From Ensifer sp. Root278 (GTDB taxonomy: Bacteria; Pseudomonadota; Alphaproteobacteria; Rhizobiales; Rhizobiaceae): 64,000 bases of DNA. The position numbers and the translations under genes were made by a program. The stretch covers positions 26,842 through 90,841 of the forward strand of contig NZ_LMJJ01000044.1 in the NCBI RefSeq assembly GCF_001429285.1, given 5' to 3'. The notes under the pieces are model-generated. The model was not told where the DNA came from, ran no database searches, and worked only from the letters and a program-made list of their open reading frames with translations. Within the stretch, counting starts at the first letter, position 1. Every line of letters begins with the position of its first letter. Below, piece by piece: positions 1 through 8,996 of the stretch.

Positions 1-520
<520 letters not shown>

Positions 521-589
521 CTATTTTCTCCCTAGGACAAAAATGGTTTCGGGCCGCCAGGGCGGCGGCCCGTTGGAATCGACAATAAG

Positions 590-988
590 CTAACGAATGT
601 TCTGTTGAACGCGATTGAGTTCCATCTCAAGTGCGGCGATGGCCTTGCCGGTCTGTTCGTGCAGCTTCTTGACCAGGGCAAGCTGCTCGCGAAGGCCGTC
701 GCGCTCGTCATCGACCGCGTCCGAATCCGGCGCCTTGCCGAGGCCGGCGATCAGCCAGGCCGGGGTAACGCCCAGCACGCCGGCAAGCATGAAGAGCCGG
801 TTCGTCCGGGGTTCGGCGCGGTCGCGCTCCCAGGCGGCGACCGTTTCAGCGCGGACTCCGAGTTGGTCTGCCAGGTCCTTGGTGCTGATGTTGGCGGCGT
901 CGCGCGCCCTCCAGATGCGTCCTCCCAGCGTATCACCGTCGCTGGTGTCGCGCAGGCGGGCAATCATCGTTTCGGTGGACAAGCGCAT
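590..988 (-). CDS. XRE-family helix-turn-helix transcriptional regulator
   Basis: A 132-residue protein. Residues about 20-80 form a Cro/C1-type HTH (RIWRARDAANISTKDLADQL, then TVAAWERDRAEPR), which binds DNA as a dimer. Residues about 92-130 are charged and heptad-like (LREQLALVKKLHEQ), probably a dimerising coiled coil. The start at 988 is chosen because an AAGGAGATATCC Shine-Dalgarno lies directly before it; an ATG 40 codons upstream lacks homology and a ribosome site. The gene sits alone between adhC and a divergent exporter gene. Target genes cannot be told from the sequence. Confidence 0.85.
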   Translation of the reverse strand: MRLSTETMIARLRDTSDGDTLGGRIWRARDAANISTKDLADQLGVRAETVAAWERDRAEPRTNRLFMLAGVLGVTPAWLIAGLGKAPDSDAVDDERDGLREQLALVKKLHEQTGKAIAALEMELNRVQQNIR

Positions 989-1233
989 GGATATCTCCTT
1001 TGCCACGGTTACGTTCAAAGGTCCCGGAGAGACGGCAGGAAGCCGCTTTTGACTTCCGGGGCGGAAGATGGTCCTGAGCTTATAGGCATTCGGCCAGCGA
1101 GGGACCACCCCGAAGCGCCAAAAACACCGTCAATTGCGGCTAAGGCGCGGATAGTTCGGCCTCCGGCGCATCCTCGGCCGTTGAAAACCGTAGCCTAGGC
1201 TCTAATGTGCGGCGGCCAACCGGAGCTTGCCCG

Positions 1234-2148
1234 ATGACCGATGCCCGAACCGCGGCTGCCGAGCCTGCCGATACCGTGATGCAAGGCGTCGCCATCATGC
1301 TCTTTGCGATGGTCATCCTGCCCGGCATGGACGTGATCGCGAAGTATATGGCCGTCTACGAAGGCATGTCGCCCGGCCAGGTGACCTTCTACCGGTTCTT
1401 CTTCCAGCTGGTGGCGACGCTGCCGATGCTGCTTGGCGCCGGCGGCCTGCGGGCGCTGAAGCCGAAGCGACCCTGGGCCAATCTGCTGCGCGGCGTGCTG
1501 CTGGCGACCGCGGCCCTGTTCTTCTTCATTTCCGTGAAGTACATGCCGCTGGCCGATACCTTTGCCATCTATTTCGTCGAGCCCTTCATCCTGACCTGCC
1601 TTTCGGCGGTGTTCCTGAAGGAAAGAGTCGGCTGGCGACGCTGGCTTGCCATCATCGTCGGCTTCGGTGGGGCGATGATCGTCATCCAGCCGAGTTTCGC
1701 GGCTTTCGGCGTGACGGCCTTGCTGCCGGTGGCCTGCGCCTTCGTGTTTGCCTGCTATCTGCTTCTCAATCGCGCGGTCGGTACGGGTGACTCGCCGCTG
1801 ACGATGCAGACCATCGCTGGCATCGGCGGCACATTGATGATGGCGCTGGTGATCCTGGTCGGCAACGGCATGGGCAGCCCCGACTTCGTGCCGTCCTTGC
1901 CCAAATCGGCGCTTGGCTGGACGCTGGTGGTTATCCTCGGCGCGCTCTCCGGTTACGGCCATCTGCTGGTCGTCAAAGCCTTCCGGGCGGCACCTGTCTC
2001 CTTGTTGGCGCCATTCCACTATTTCGAGATCGTCACGGCGACGGCGCTCGGCTATCTCATCTTCGGAGACTTCCCGTCGCTCTCCAAATGGCTTGGCATC
2101 GCCATCATCGTCGGCTCGGGCCTCTTTATTATCTGGCGCGAGCGGTAG
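1234..2148 (+). CDS. EamA/DMT-superfamily transporter
   Basis: A 304-residue inner-membrane protein made almost wholly of hydrophobic segments, about ten, arranged as two EamA repeats. The first covers about residues 10-145 and the second about 155-300. Motifs typical of the family include LADTFAIYFVEP and LLAPFHYFEIV. Members export metabolites or amino acids, but the substrate is not predictable here. ATG 1234 is preceded by GGAG at 9 bases; a GTG at 1207 in the same frame is less likely. The gene converges on lipB with 15 bases between the stops. Confidence 0.85.
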   Translation: MTDARTAAAEPADTVMQGVAIMLFAMVILPGMDVIAKYMAVYEGMSPGQVTFYRFFFQLVATLPMLLGAGGLRALKPKRPWANLLRGVLLATAALFFFISVKYMPLADTFAIYFVEPFILTCLSAVFLKERVGWRRWLAIIVGFGGAMIVIQPSFAAFGVTALLPVACAFVFACYLLLNRAVGTGDSPLTMQTIAGIGGTLMMALVILVGNGMGSPDFVPSLPKSALGWTLVVILGALSGYGHLLVVKAFRAAPVSLLAPFHYFEIVTATALGYLIFGDFPSLSKWLGIAIIVGSGLFIIWRER

Positions 2149-2163
2149 GCGGGACGTCGAGGT

Positions 2164-2883
2164 TCAGGCGCCGTCGGTCTTTGTCGGGCCGAACACCGTC
2201 TCGAAGGCCTCGCGCAGCCGGATATCGACATCCGGCATCATCACCGGCAGGCCGAGGTCGACGAGGCTTGTTACGCCGTAGCCGCGAATACCGCAGGGCA
2301 CGATGCCGCCGAAATGGTCGAGATCCGGATCGACGTTCAGTGCGAAGCCGTGGAAGCTTACCCATTTGCGCAGGCGAATGCCGATCGCGGCAATCTTGTC
2401 TTCCGCCACCGAACCATCGGGCAGGGCGGGCTTTTCCGGGCGGCGAACCCAGACGCCGACCCGATCTTCGCGGCGCTCACCTCTCACATTCATCGAATCG
2501 AGCGTGGAGATCACGACGCTTTCCAGCGCAGCGACGAAGGCGCGCACGTCCTGCTTTCGGCGCTTGAGGTCGAGCATAACGTAAACGACGCGCTGGCCCG
2601 GCCCGTGATAGGTGTATTCACCGCCGCGACCCGTCGAGAACACCGGAAAGCGATCCGGCATCACCAGATCAGCAACATCGGCGCTGGTACCGGCTGTGTA
2701 TAGCGGCGGATGTTCGACCAGCCAGACGAGTTCGTCCGCGGTGCCGGCGGCGATCGCGGCAGCTTCCTGTTCCATCAGTTCGACTGCCTGTGGATAATCC
2801 ACCAGATCAGAGGCAATCCGCCAGCGAACCGGGGGTGATTCCGGGGGGGCGAACATGGTCTGGCTCAGATTCTCACGCTGCAT
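2164..2883 (-). CDS. lipB: octanoyltransferase LipB
   Basis: LipB moves the octanoyl group from acyl carrier protein to the lipoyl domains of dehydrogenase complexes and glycine cleavage H protein, the first step of lipoate synthesis. With ATG at 2883 the protein has 239 residues. The family signature [12 protein letters not shown] lies at about 86-97. The catalytic Lys is in [10 protein letters not shown] (about 163) and the catalytic Cys in [12 protein letters not shown] (about 197). A downstream ATG at 2856 is an alternative start. The product would serve the pyruvate dehydrogenase subunits encoded at the other end of the window. It appears monocistronic. Confidence 0.93.
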   Translation of the reverse strand: MQRENLSQTMFAPPESPPVRWRIASDLVDYPQAVELMEQEAAAIAAGTADELVWLVEHPPLYTAGTSADVADLVMPDRFPVFSTGRGGEYTYHGPGQRVVYVMLDLKRRKQDVRAFVAALESVVISTLDSMNVRGERREDRVGVWVRRPEKPALPDGSVAEDKIAAIGIRLRKWVSFHGFALNVDPDLDHFGGIVPCGIRGYGVTSLVDLGLPVMMPDVDIRLREAFETVFGPTKTDGA

Positions 2884-3011
2884 TCGGTCTGCATTCCTGT
2901 TTTCAGAGCTTGTAAATGGGATGGCGCGTGACAAGAGTCCAGCGTTTCCAACGCTTCCCCAGCGGGCTGTTGAAATAGTTTCATTTCCCGTCAAATTTCT
3001 GTCGTCATCCC

Positions 3012-3040
3012 CTTGTGCCCCCCAGGGGCTTTTGCTACAT
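3012..3040 (+). promoter_or_regulatory. sigma70-type promoter of tRNA-Leu copy 1
   Basis: CTTGTG (3012-3017), 17 bases, CTACAT (3035-3040). This is close to the Sinorhizobium vegetative consensus CTTGAC-N17-CTATAT. The same pair and spacing occur 472 bases downstream before the second tRNA copy, while the spacers differ. Confidence 0.75.
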
Positions 3041-3076
3041 GCAGCCCCGTCGACGCAGGTCGACACCTACCACGAT

Positions 3077-3161
3077 GCGGTCGTGGCGGAATTGGTAGAC
3101 GCGCAGCGTTGAGGTCGCTGTGGGGCAACCCGTGGAAGTTCGAGTCTTCTCGACCGCACCA
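3077..3161 (+). tRNA. tRNA-Leu(GAG), copy 1
   Basis: The 85 bases fold as a class II tRNA. The acceptor stem is GCGGTCG/CGACCGC with discriminator A and encoded CCA. The anticodon stem CAGCG/CGCTG encloses loop TTGAGGT with anticodon GAG. There is a long variable arm and a T-arm with TTCGAGT. It reads CUC and CUU leucine codons. It is base-for-base identical to the copy at 3549-3633. Confidence 0.96.
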
Positions 3162-3166
3162 AAAAA

Positions 3167-3195
3167 ACCCGGCTTTGGCCGGGTTTTTTGTTTTT
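3167..3195 (+). terminator. Rho-independent terminator of tRNA-Leu copy 1
   Basis: The stem CCCGGC/GCCGGG, extended by flanking A/T pairs, has a four-base loop. It is followed by TTTTTTGTTTTT, six bases after the tRNA CCA end. Confidence 0.9.
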
Positions 3196-3483
3196 ATCCT
3201 GCCTAGCGAACACGGCGAGCTGCGCGGAATCGCGTCGCTGACACATCCCTTTTCTGGACGTTTCCAATCAAGCGTAGGCGTTTGGCACGGTGGGAAGGAG
3301 CGCGCTCTCTTTGCTGGCGAATGGCCGAAGACGAACGGGATCCCGCGCCCAACAATCGGTCTCGGCGCGGTGGCCGACAAGGTGCGCGCGCTTGATGCGC
3401 GGAAAGGCGACCTGGCCGGTTCGCTCGCAATGCGACGGGCCGCTGAGTTCTGTCATGATCGCCCGAATTGTGCACAGCCATCT

Positions 3484-3512
3484 CTTGTGCACTGCGGGGG
3501 CTTTTGCTACAT
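3484..3512 (+). promoter_or_regulatory. sigma70-type promoter of tRNA-Leu copy 2
   Basis: CTTGTG (3484-3489), 17 bases, CTACAT (3507-3512). The boxes are identical to those of copy 1, the spacer sequence is diverged, and the distance to the tRNA is the same. Confidence 0.75.
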
Positions 3513-3548
3513 GCACCCCCGCCGGCGCAGGTCGGCATCTACCACGAT

Positions 3549-3633
3549 GCGGTCGTGGCGGAATTGGTAGACGCGCAGCGTTGAGGTCGCTGTGGGGCAA
3601 CCCGTGGAAGTTCGAGTCTTCTCGACCGCACCA
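3549..3633 (+). tRNA. tRNA-Leu(GAG), copy 2
   Basis: An exact repeat of the tRNA at 3077-3161, with the same anticodon GAG and encoded CCA. Upstream similarity begins at the promoter -35 box, so promoter plus tRNA was duplicated as a unit of roughly 150 bases. The 322 bases between the two units hold no gene I can support. Confidence 0.96.
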
Positions 3634-3658
3634 AAACCGGCTTCGGCCGGTTTTTTCG
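3634..3658 (+). terminator. Rho-independent terminator of tRNA-Leu copy 2
   Basis: The stem AACCGGC/GCCGGTT with a stable TTCG tetraloop is followed by TTTTTTCGTTTTT, immediately after the CCA end. Confidence 0.9.
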
Positions 3659-3957
3659 TTTTTATCTCCAACGCTTAGGTCTTGAGCCCACCGCGCGGCT
3701 CAGCCTCGGGCCGACGCTGCAAGCCCGCAAACCTCAATACATCTTCCGACCGCACTTCGGCGTGCATAGCGCTTGCCGCCGCGGAAAAAGAGTGAACGAG
3801 CACCGCCACGTTGCAGGCGAAATGGCTTGGAATGTTATTTGGTGCTAACCTTGGCGCGGTATTCCAGAACGAGGGCCGGGCTGGAGCAGTTTTCTGGGCG
3901 CGGCGGTGGCTGGGCGACCTGCACCAATGACGAAGCCTGTTTGCTTGGGAGGTTCCT

Positions 3958-5142
3958 TTGGGCGGCGATCTCAGGGCTGTTGCCGATGCAATCCTCAATA
4001 CCGTCGTCAGCGCCGCGGATGGCGTGCCCGGCGTCGTCGCGATTGCCACAGATAGACGGGGCGATATCTACACCGGTGCAGCCGGAAAGCGAGCATTGGG
4101 TGGCGATGCGGACATGACCGCCGACAGCGTCTTCGGGCTCTTCTCGATGACGAAAGCGATCACCGGCACTGCCTGCCTGCAACTGGTCGAAGAGGGCAGG
4201 CTCGATCTCGATGCTCCAGCCAGGCGATACGCTCCCGAGATCGGCAAGCTGCAGGTGATCGATGGCTTTGATTCCTCCGGGAACCCGAAGCTCCGCCCGC
4301 CCAAGCGGGATATCACGACGCGCATGCTGCTTTTGCATACGGCTGGCTTTGGATACGACTTCTTCAATGAGACCTACGCCAGGTTGGCCCGGCAGCATGG
4401 GCAGCCCAGCGTGATCACGAGCTCCTATGCGTCCATCCGCACCCCATTGCTGTTCGATCCAGGCGACGACTGGGAATATGGAAGCAACCTGGACTGGGCC
4501 GGACAGGTGGTGGAGGGCATAGCCGGTAAGCGATTGGGCGAGGTGATGACCGAGCGAATCCTTCAGCCGCTCGGCATGGACGATACCGGTTTTGCATTGA
4601 CCCCAGCGATGGCCTCACGCGTGGTCACGCTGCATCAGCGGGACGATGCAGGGCGATTGCAGCCGGTGCCCGATTTCCGGTTCCCCCAGGAACCCGAGGT
4701 CCAAATGGGTGGGCATGGCCTCTACTCGACAGCTACCGATTACTCAAAATTTATTCGCATGTGGCTGAACGACGGGGTGGCACCCGGCGGCCGCGTGCTG
4801 AAACCCGAAACCGTCGCAATGGCGGAAAAGAATGGCCTCGGAGAAAAGAAGATCAAAAAGCTTCCCGGGGTGATACCGAGCCTTTCGCACGACGTCGAAT
4901 TTTTCCCCGGAATGCCGAAATCCTGGGGGCTTAGCTTCATGATCAATGATGAAGCCGCGCCGACAGGCCGACCGGCCGGCGCGCTGGCCTGGGCTGGGCT
5001 TGCAAACCTCTATTACTGGATAGACCGCCAAAATGGTCTCGGCGGCCTCTGGGCGACGCAGATATTGCCCTTCGTCGACCCGGCCTCGATCGGGGGCTAC
5101 CTTGACTTCGAAACGGCGGTCTACTCCGCCTTTCCAAGGTAG
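3958..5142 (+). CDS. beta-lactamase-family serine hydrolase (class C-like/esterase)
   Basis: A 394-residue protein of the beta-lactamase/transpeptidase-like family (PF00144), whose members are esterases, peptidases or lactamases with a Ser nucleophile activated by Lys. The SxxK motif is SMTK at about 63-66. The Tyr motif is YGSN at about 174-177. [12 protein letters not shown] is typical of the family. The third motif region may be [12 protein letters not shown] near the C-terminus. No signal peptide is visible, so it is probably cytosolic and not a true periplasmic lactamase. The start is TTG at 3958, with GGAGG just upstream; no nearby ATG fits. Confidence 0.85.
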   Translation: MGGDLRAVADAILNTVVSAADGVPGVVAIATDRRGDIYTGAAGKRALGGDADMTADSVFGLFSMTKAITGTACLQLVEEGRLDLDAPARRYAPEIGKLQVIDGFDSSGNPKLRPPKRDITTRMLLLHTAGFGYDFFNETYARLARQHGQPSVITSSYASIRTPLLFDPGDDWEYGSNLDWAGQVVEGIAGKRLGEVMTERILQPLGMDDTGFALTPAMASRVVTLHQRDDAGRLQPVPDFRFPQEPEVQMGGHGLYSTATDYSKFIRMWLNDGVAPGGRVLKPETVAMAEKNGLGEKKIKKLPGVIPSLSHDVEFFPGMPKSWGLSFMINDEAAPTGRPAGALAWAGLANLYYWIDRQNGLGGLWATQILPFVDPASIGGYLDFETAVYSAFPR

Positions 5143-5227
5143 TCGGCCGAAACATTTGATTGCACACGCCAAGCCTGGGTCGCTTGCACCGCGCGCCGCG
5201 CGCTTGCCCCGCCCTGCGTCCACGTCG

Positions 5228-5497
5228 TCAGCTGTTGCCTTGCGGTCCGCTCTGGTCCATGCGGCGGCGGATAAGCTTGAAGCTGTGATCGGGCTGAACC
5301 TCATAGGTTTCGTAGACCATCTGCCCTTCATACATGAAACGGTGCTGAACCATGGTGCCGGGAGCGGCCTGCGTCTTTCTTTTGCTGGCGTTTTCGCCGT
5401 AGGTCAGGCTCTCGGGCAGGGGCTCAAGACTCTGTTGGGCACTGTTGCAACCGGCGAGGGCCAGGAGGCCGATGACTGCAAGATATGTTGGCTTCAT
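5228..5497 (-). CDS. small putative lipoprotein
   Basis: An 89-residue protein with a signal peptide and lipobox: MKPTYLAVIGLLALAGC, with lipidation expected at Cys17. The remainder is hydrophilic with no motif I recognise (EGQMVYETYEVQPDHSF). It lies about 50 bases downstream of the deformylase-like gene on the same strand and may be cotranscribed with it. Its function is unknown. Confidence 0.75.
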   Translation of the reverse strand: MKPTYLAVIGLLALAGCNSAQQSLEPLPESLTYGENASKRKTQAAPGTMVQHRFMYEGQMVYETYEVQPDHSFKLIRRRMDQSGPQGNS

Positions 5498-5548
5498 TGT
5501 TCGATCCTTGGTGAACTGGGAGTCATTGGATGCTGTCCGCGGGAAGTC

Positions 5549-6058
5549 CTAGACGCGCGTCTGTTCCCTTGTCAGCTTTTCGAATTTCTTGATCGCCCGA
5601 TCGCGTTTCAGGCGCGAGAGGCGTTGGGTCCAGAAAATACCGTCGAGCTGGTCGATCTCATGTTGCAGGCAAATGGCCATCAGCCCTTCGGCTTCCTCTT
5701 CGACCTTTTCGCCTGAAAGGCTTTGATAGCGAACGCGCACGGTTTGCGGTCGCTCGATGTCTTCCGAGACCCCTGGCATCGAAACACTGCCTTCCGCATG
5801 TTTCATGACTTCGGCGGAGTTCCAGACGATCTCAGGATTGATGTAAATCCTGACGCCGCTCTCCCGGTCGAGCTCGATCACCGTCACCCTTTGCAGCACG
5901 CCGAGATGCGGAGCGGTGATACCGATGCCCGGTGCCGCTCGCATCGTGTCCAGAAGGTCGTCCGCAAGGGCCTCGAGCGCCGCATCAAAGCGGGTAACGG
6001 TGTCCGCCTTCTGGCTCAGCAAGGGACTGGGAAAACGGACAATGGGACGGATCGCCAT
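5549..6058 (-). CDS. peptide deformylase-like protein with altered active site
   Basis: A 169-residue protein with the full length and fold pattern of peptide deformylase, which removes the N-formyl group from nascent proteins using a metal held by one Cys and two His. All three motifs are changed. GxGxAAxQ reads GIGITAPH (44-51). EGCLS reads EGSVS (89-93), so the metal Cys is lost. HExDH reads HEIDQ (133-137), so the second His is lost. Deformylase activity is therefore unlikely. Related deformylase-like proteins occur in rhizobia beside a true deformylase encoded elsewhere. Confidence 0.85.
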   Translation of the reverse strand: MAIRPIVRFPSPLLSQKADTVTRFDAALEALADDLLDTMRAAPGIGITAPHLGVLQRVTVIELDRESGVRIYINPEIVWNSAEVMKHAEGSVSMPGVSEDIERPQTVRVRYQSLSGEKVEEEAEGLMAICLQHEIDQLDGIFWTQRLSRLKRDRAIKKFEKLTREQTRV

Positions 6059-6449
6059 CAGATGTTCCTCGGCTGCAGCGTTTGCGGCGCCGTACGTCCC
6101 GTTGAGGAGCGCAAGAGGCGGCGTAAACCTTGGGCTGCTGTTTCGTCCTCTGAAATCGATTCCGGTTCCAGGGAACGAAGAGAAGTGCTAGCCGATCGCG
6201 CGATCGATGTCGACCGTGTCGAGATGCAGCCGGTTTCTCATGTATTTGCAACAGCTTGAATAAAACTGTTATCGCCGCGCACAGGGTGGTATCTGTGCTG
6301 TGGACCTCGGCGGGGCTTTGCGCTAGCAGGGCTGTAGGACCCAACTTCCGGAGCACGGCAGCGGAAGAGGGGCACCAACCGTCAGTGACGCATTCTTTCC
6401 GGCCCGTATGATGGAGCACCGGAAAGCAGCAATCGTTTCGAGGGCGCCC

Positions 6450-7871
6450 ATGAGCAATATCGGCGACGACGACAGCGGTATCGAAGACGTCAAGACCTTT
6501 GACGGCTCGGACATCTATGCCGACGACGGTTCGGTCCGTTCCGATTTCCTCATGCATGTCGGGGCCGCGATCGCCGATCGCGATACGATCTATCTGCGCC
6601 AGCACGTCGCCGGCCTGCATTCGTCGGAACTCGGCGACCTGCTTGAAGCGATCCAGCCTGACCAGCGCCTGGCGCTGGTCTCACTGCTCGGCAAGGAATT
6701 CGACCTTTCGGCGCTGACGGAGGTCGACGAGGCCATCCGTCTCGATATCGTCGAGCATCTGCCGAACGAGCAGATCGCCGAGGCTATCGGCGAAATGGAC
6801 TCGGACGACGCCGTCTACATTCTCGAGGACCTCGACCAGGAAGATCAGGACGAGATCCTGGCGAAGCTTCCCTTTACGGAACGGGTTCGCCTTCGCCGCT
6901 CGCTCGATTATCCGGAGAGCACCGCCGGCCGGCGCATGCAGACCGAGTTCGTGGCGGTGCCGCCATTCTGGACCGTTGGCCAGACGATCGACTACATGCG
7001 CGAAGACGAGGACCTGCCCGAGAGCTTCACGCAGATCTTTGTCATCGACCCGACCTTCAAGCTGCTCGGTGCCATGGACCTCGACCGCATTCTACGGACC
7101 AAGCGCTCGGTCAAGGTCGATGCGATCATGCACGACACGAGTCATGCGATTCCGGCCGAGATGGACCAGGAAGAGGCAGCGCAACTGTTTGAGCAATATG
7201 ACCTTCTCTCCGCCGCGGTCGTCGATGACAACGGAAGGCTGGTCGGAGTGCTCACCATCGATGACGTCGTCGACGTCATTCAAGAAGAAGCGGAAGAAGA
7301 CCTCTTGCGCTTGAGCGGTGTCGGCGATGAAGAGCTCTCGGACTCGGTTGCCGAGGCATCGCGCTCACGCGTGCCGTGGCTGTTCATCAATTCGATGACG
7401 GCGTGCATGTCCGCCTCGGTCATCGGGCTTTTCGATGCGACCATTCAGCAGATCGTCGCGCTCGCCATTCTGATGCCGATTGTCGCCGGCATGGGCGGCA
7501 ATGCCGGTTCGCAGACCATGACCGTTACCGTCCGCGCGCTTGCGACCCGCGGCCTCGACATTCACAACGCGCCGCGCATTATCCGGCGCGAAGCCGGGGT
7601 CGGGCTGTTGAACGGCATGATCTTCGGCACGCTGATCGGCCTGCTCGCCGGTCTCTGGTTTCAGGACCCGAACATCGGCGGTATCATCGCCACGGCCATG
7701 CTGATCAATATGATGGCCGCAGCACTTGGCGGCATCCTCGTTCCGCTCTGCCTGGACCGCTTCGGTGCCGATCCGGCCGTGTCTTCCGCCGTTTTCGTGA
7801 CGGCCATCACCGACATCACCGGTTTCTTCAGTTTTCTCGGCATCGCCACGTGGTGGTTTCACGTCACGTGA
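6450..7871 (+). CDS. mgtE: magnesium transporter MgtE
   Basis: A 473-residue MgtE-family Mg2+ channel of the inner membrane. The N-terminal helical domain (about 30-135, with repeats such as LPNEQIAEAIGEMDSDDAVY) and two CBS domains (about 145-270, VVDDNGRLVGVLTIDDVVDV) sense cytosolic Mg2+ and gate the pore. Five membrane segments follow from about residue 310, with the conserved PIVAGMGGNAGSQT and FVTAITDITGF stretches that line the pore. ATG 6450 has GAGG six bases upstream; ATGs at 6408 and 6411 are possible but have no ribosome site. The 390-base upstream gap shows no riboswitch I recognise. Confidence 0.93.
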   Translation: MSNIGDDDSGIEDVKTFDGSDIYADDGSVRSDFLMHVGAAIADRDTIYLRQHVAGLHSSELGDLLEAIQPDQRLALVSLLGKEFDLSALTEVDEAIRLDIVEHLPNEQIAEAIGEMDSDDAVYILEDLDQEDQDEILAKLPFTERVRLRRSLDYPESTAGRRMQTEFVAVPPFWTVGQTIDYMREDEDLPESFTQIFVIDPTFKLLGAMDLDRILRTKRSVKVDAIMHDTSHAIPAEMDQEEAAQLFEQYDLLSAAVVDDNGRLVGVLTIDDVVDVIQEEAEEDLLRLSGVGDEELSDSVAEASRSRVPWLFINSMTACMSASVIGLFDATIQQIVALAILMPIVAGMGGNAGSQTMTVTVRALATRGLDIHNAPRIIRREAGVGLLNGMIFGTLIGLLAGLWFQDPNIGGIIATAMLINMMAAALGGILVPLCLDRFGADPAVSSAVFVTAITDITGFFSFLGIATWWFHVT

Positions 7872-7886
7872 GGTGAACGCCGTTGT

Positions 7887-7902
7887 TTGACTTTTACGTC
7901 AA
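7887..7902. promoter_or_regulatory. inverted repeat TTGAC-N6-GTCAA, candidate MerR-type operator
   Basis: TTGACTTTTACGTCAA has perfect 5-base arms and lies 145 bases upstream of the MerR-family gene. MerR-type regulators commonly bind such dyads in their own promoters, and LiuR-type sites in proteobacteria are of similar design. Assignment to this gene is inference. Confidence 0.4.
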
Positions 7903-7993
7903 GGTCAACGATAGTGTATACGCATTACAGCGCGCGCGTCTTCCATGACACGCTGAGATCGCTGTAACACTTTGACCTGCTGCATAATTTTGA

Positions 7994-8030
7994 CCTTAAA
8001 TCGATACCGATTTTAGGAACGATGCAGTAA
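7994..8030. repeat. intergenic mosaic element, module A only
   Basis: The hairpin CCTTAAATCG-ATAC-CGATTTTAGG is followed by a tail ending GATGCAGTAAAT. The same module occurs at 11417 and 21254. It resembles half of a rhizobial RIME-like palindromic element and lies just before the merR start. Confidence 0.7.
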
Positions 8031-8046
8031 ATCATGGAATGGCAGC

Positions 8047-8433
8047 GTGAATAAATATTATAGCATCACCGAATTGACGCGGGAATTCGGCATTTCCACC
8101 CGAACGCTGCGGTTCTATGAGGACGAGGGCCTCATTCATCCTGAACGCCGTGGACGCACGCGCCTGTTCCGGCCTGCGGATCGGCGGCTGATCCAGGAAA
8201 TTCTGCGTGGCCGGCGCATCGGCTTCACGATTGCCGAAATCCGCGAAATCATCCAGGTCTACAAGGATCCACCCGGCGAGATGGGCCAGCTTCGGCTCTT
8301 GATGAACCGTGTCGAGGAAAAGCGCGAGGAGCTTCGGCAGAAGCGCAAGGATATCGAAGACACGCTGGCAGAGCTCGACAATGTCGAGGAGGCTTGCCTG
8401 ACGCGTCTCGCGGAGATCGGCGTCGGTACCTGA
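8047..8433 (+). CDS. MerR-family transcriptional regulator
   Basis: A 128-residue protein with an N-terminal winged HTH (YYSITELTREFGISTRTLRFYEDEGL, residues about 4-30), an RGRTRLF turn and a C-terminal dimerisation helix (about 75-115, VEEKREELRQKRKDIEDTL). No Cys pattern for metal or redox sensing is present (a single Cys, in EEACLTRL). This resembles the LiuR-type regulators of branched-chain amino acid or fatty acid breakdown, but that is only a similarity. The start is GTG at 8047; upstream ATGs at 8035 and 8040 give only a few codons. A dyad upstream may be its operator. Confidence 0.88.
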   Translation: MNKYYSITELTREFGISTRTLRFYEDEGLIHPERRGRTRLFRPADRRLIQEILRGRRIGFTIAEIREIIQVYKDPPGEMGQLRLLMNRVEEKREELRQKRKDIEDTLAELDNVEEACLTRLAEIGVGT

Positions 8434-8519
8434 GCAGGCGGGCGTATTCTTAAAGGCGAAAGTTTCGAAGGGTGGCGTCCGCGCTGCCCTTTTTGGTTTT
8501 GGGCTGTGCGGTCTTTTGG

Positions 8520-8993
8520 TCAGATCCAGCGGCTGGTGTGCCGGCAATAACGCTCGAACTCGAAGCCGAAGCGCGACAGCAGATGCCGCTCTTCGTTGCG
8601 AATGGCAAAGACGGTCGTCAGCATCACCGCTGCGATCGCCGTGATGAAGAACCAAGGATTGAGCGTCGCCAGACCGAAGCCGACCATCATCAGGGTGTAG
8701 CCGAGATAGATCGGGTTGCGTGTGAAGCGGAAGGGGCCGTAGGTGACGAGGCAGGTCGCCGACCGGTAGGGCATGACGGCCGTGTGCCGGTCGAGCAAGG
8801 TCTTGACTGCCCAGAGATCCAGCCAGATGGCGACGATGATCAGTGTGCCGCCGCTGATCCAGGGAAACCAGCTGTGTCCGTGTGCGACGGGGATGGGGGA
8901 ATATCGCGCCAGAACAAGGGCCGCGAGCGTGGCGACGCCGTAGAGCAGGGCGGGCCACGGGAAATTCAGCGGCTTGGCACGATAGGCATTCAT
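8520..8993 (-). CDS. isoprenylcysteine/phospholipid methyltransferase-family membrane protein
   Basis: A 157-residue membrane protein with about four hydrophobic segments. It carries the family hallmark GPFRFTRNPIYLG (about residues 86-98) and a C-terminal RNEERHL...F..Y pattern (about 130-150), which together bind S-adenosylmethionine in ICMT/PEMT-like enzymes. Bacterial members methylate lipids or unknown substrates. It begins three bases after the stop of the acyltransferase-like membrane protein gene, so the two form an operon. The true substrate is unknown. Confidence 0.8.
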   Translation of the reverse strand: MNAYRAKPLNFPWPALLYGVATLAALVLARYSPIPVAHGHSWFPWISGGTLIIVAIWLDLWAVKTLLDRHTAVMPYRSATCLVTYGPFRFTRNPIYLGYTLMMVGFGLATLNPWFFITAIAAVMLTTVFAIRNEERHLLSRFGFEFERYCRHTSRWI

Positions 8994-8996
8994 GTC

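Noticed and set aside
3290-3685. ORFs running through the tRNA-Leu copies
   Set aside because: They read through structured tRNA and terminator sequence; both tRNAs are certain.
3675-4049. 124-codon minus-strand ORF before the serine hydrolase gene
   Set aside because: It overlaps the start of a well-supported gene and its product has no recognisable feature.
6059-6449. Possible Mg2+ riboswitch upstream of mgtE
   Set aside because: The long leader invites it, but I see no M-box or other known riboswitch core and no terminator/antiterminator pair.
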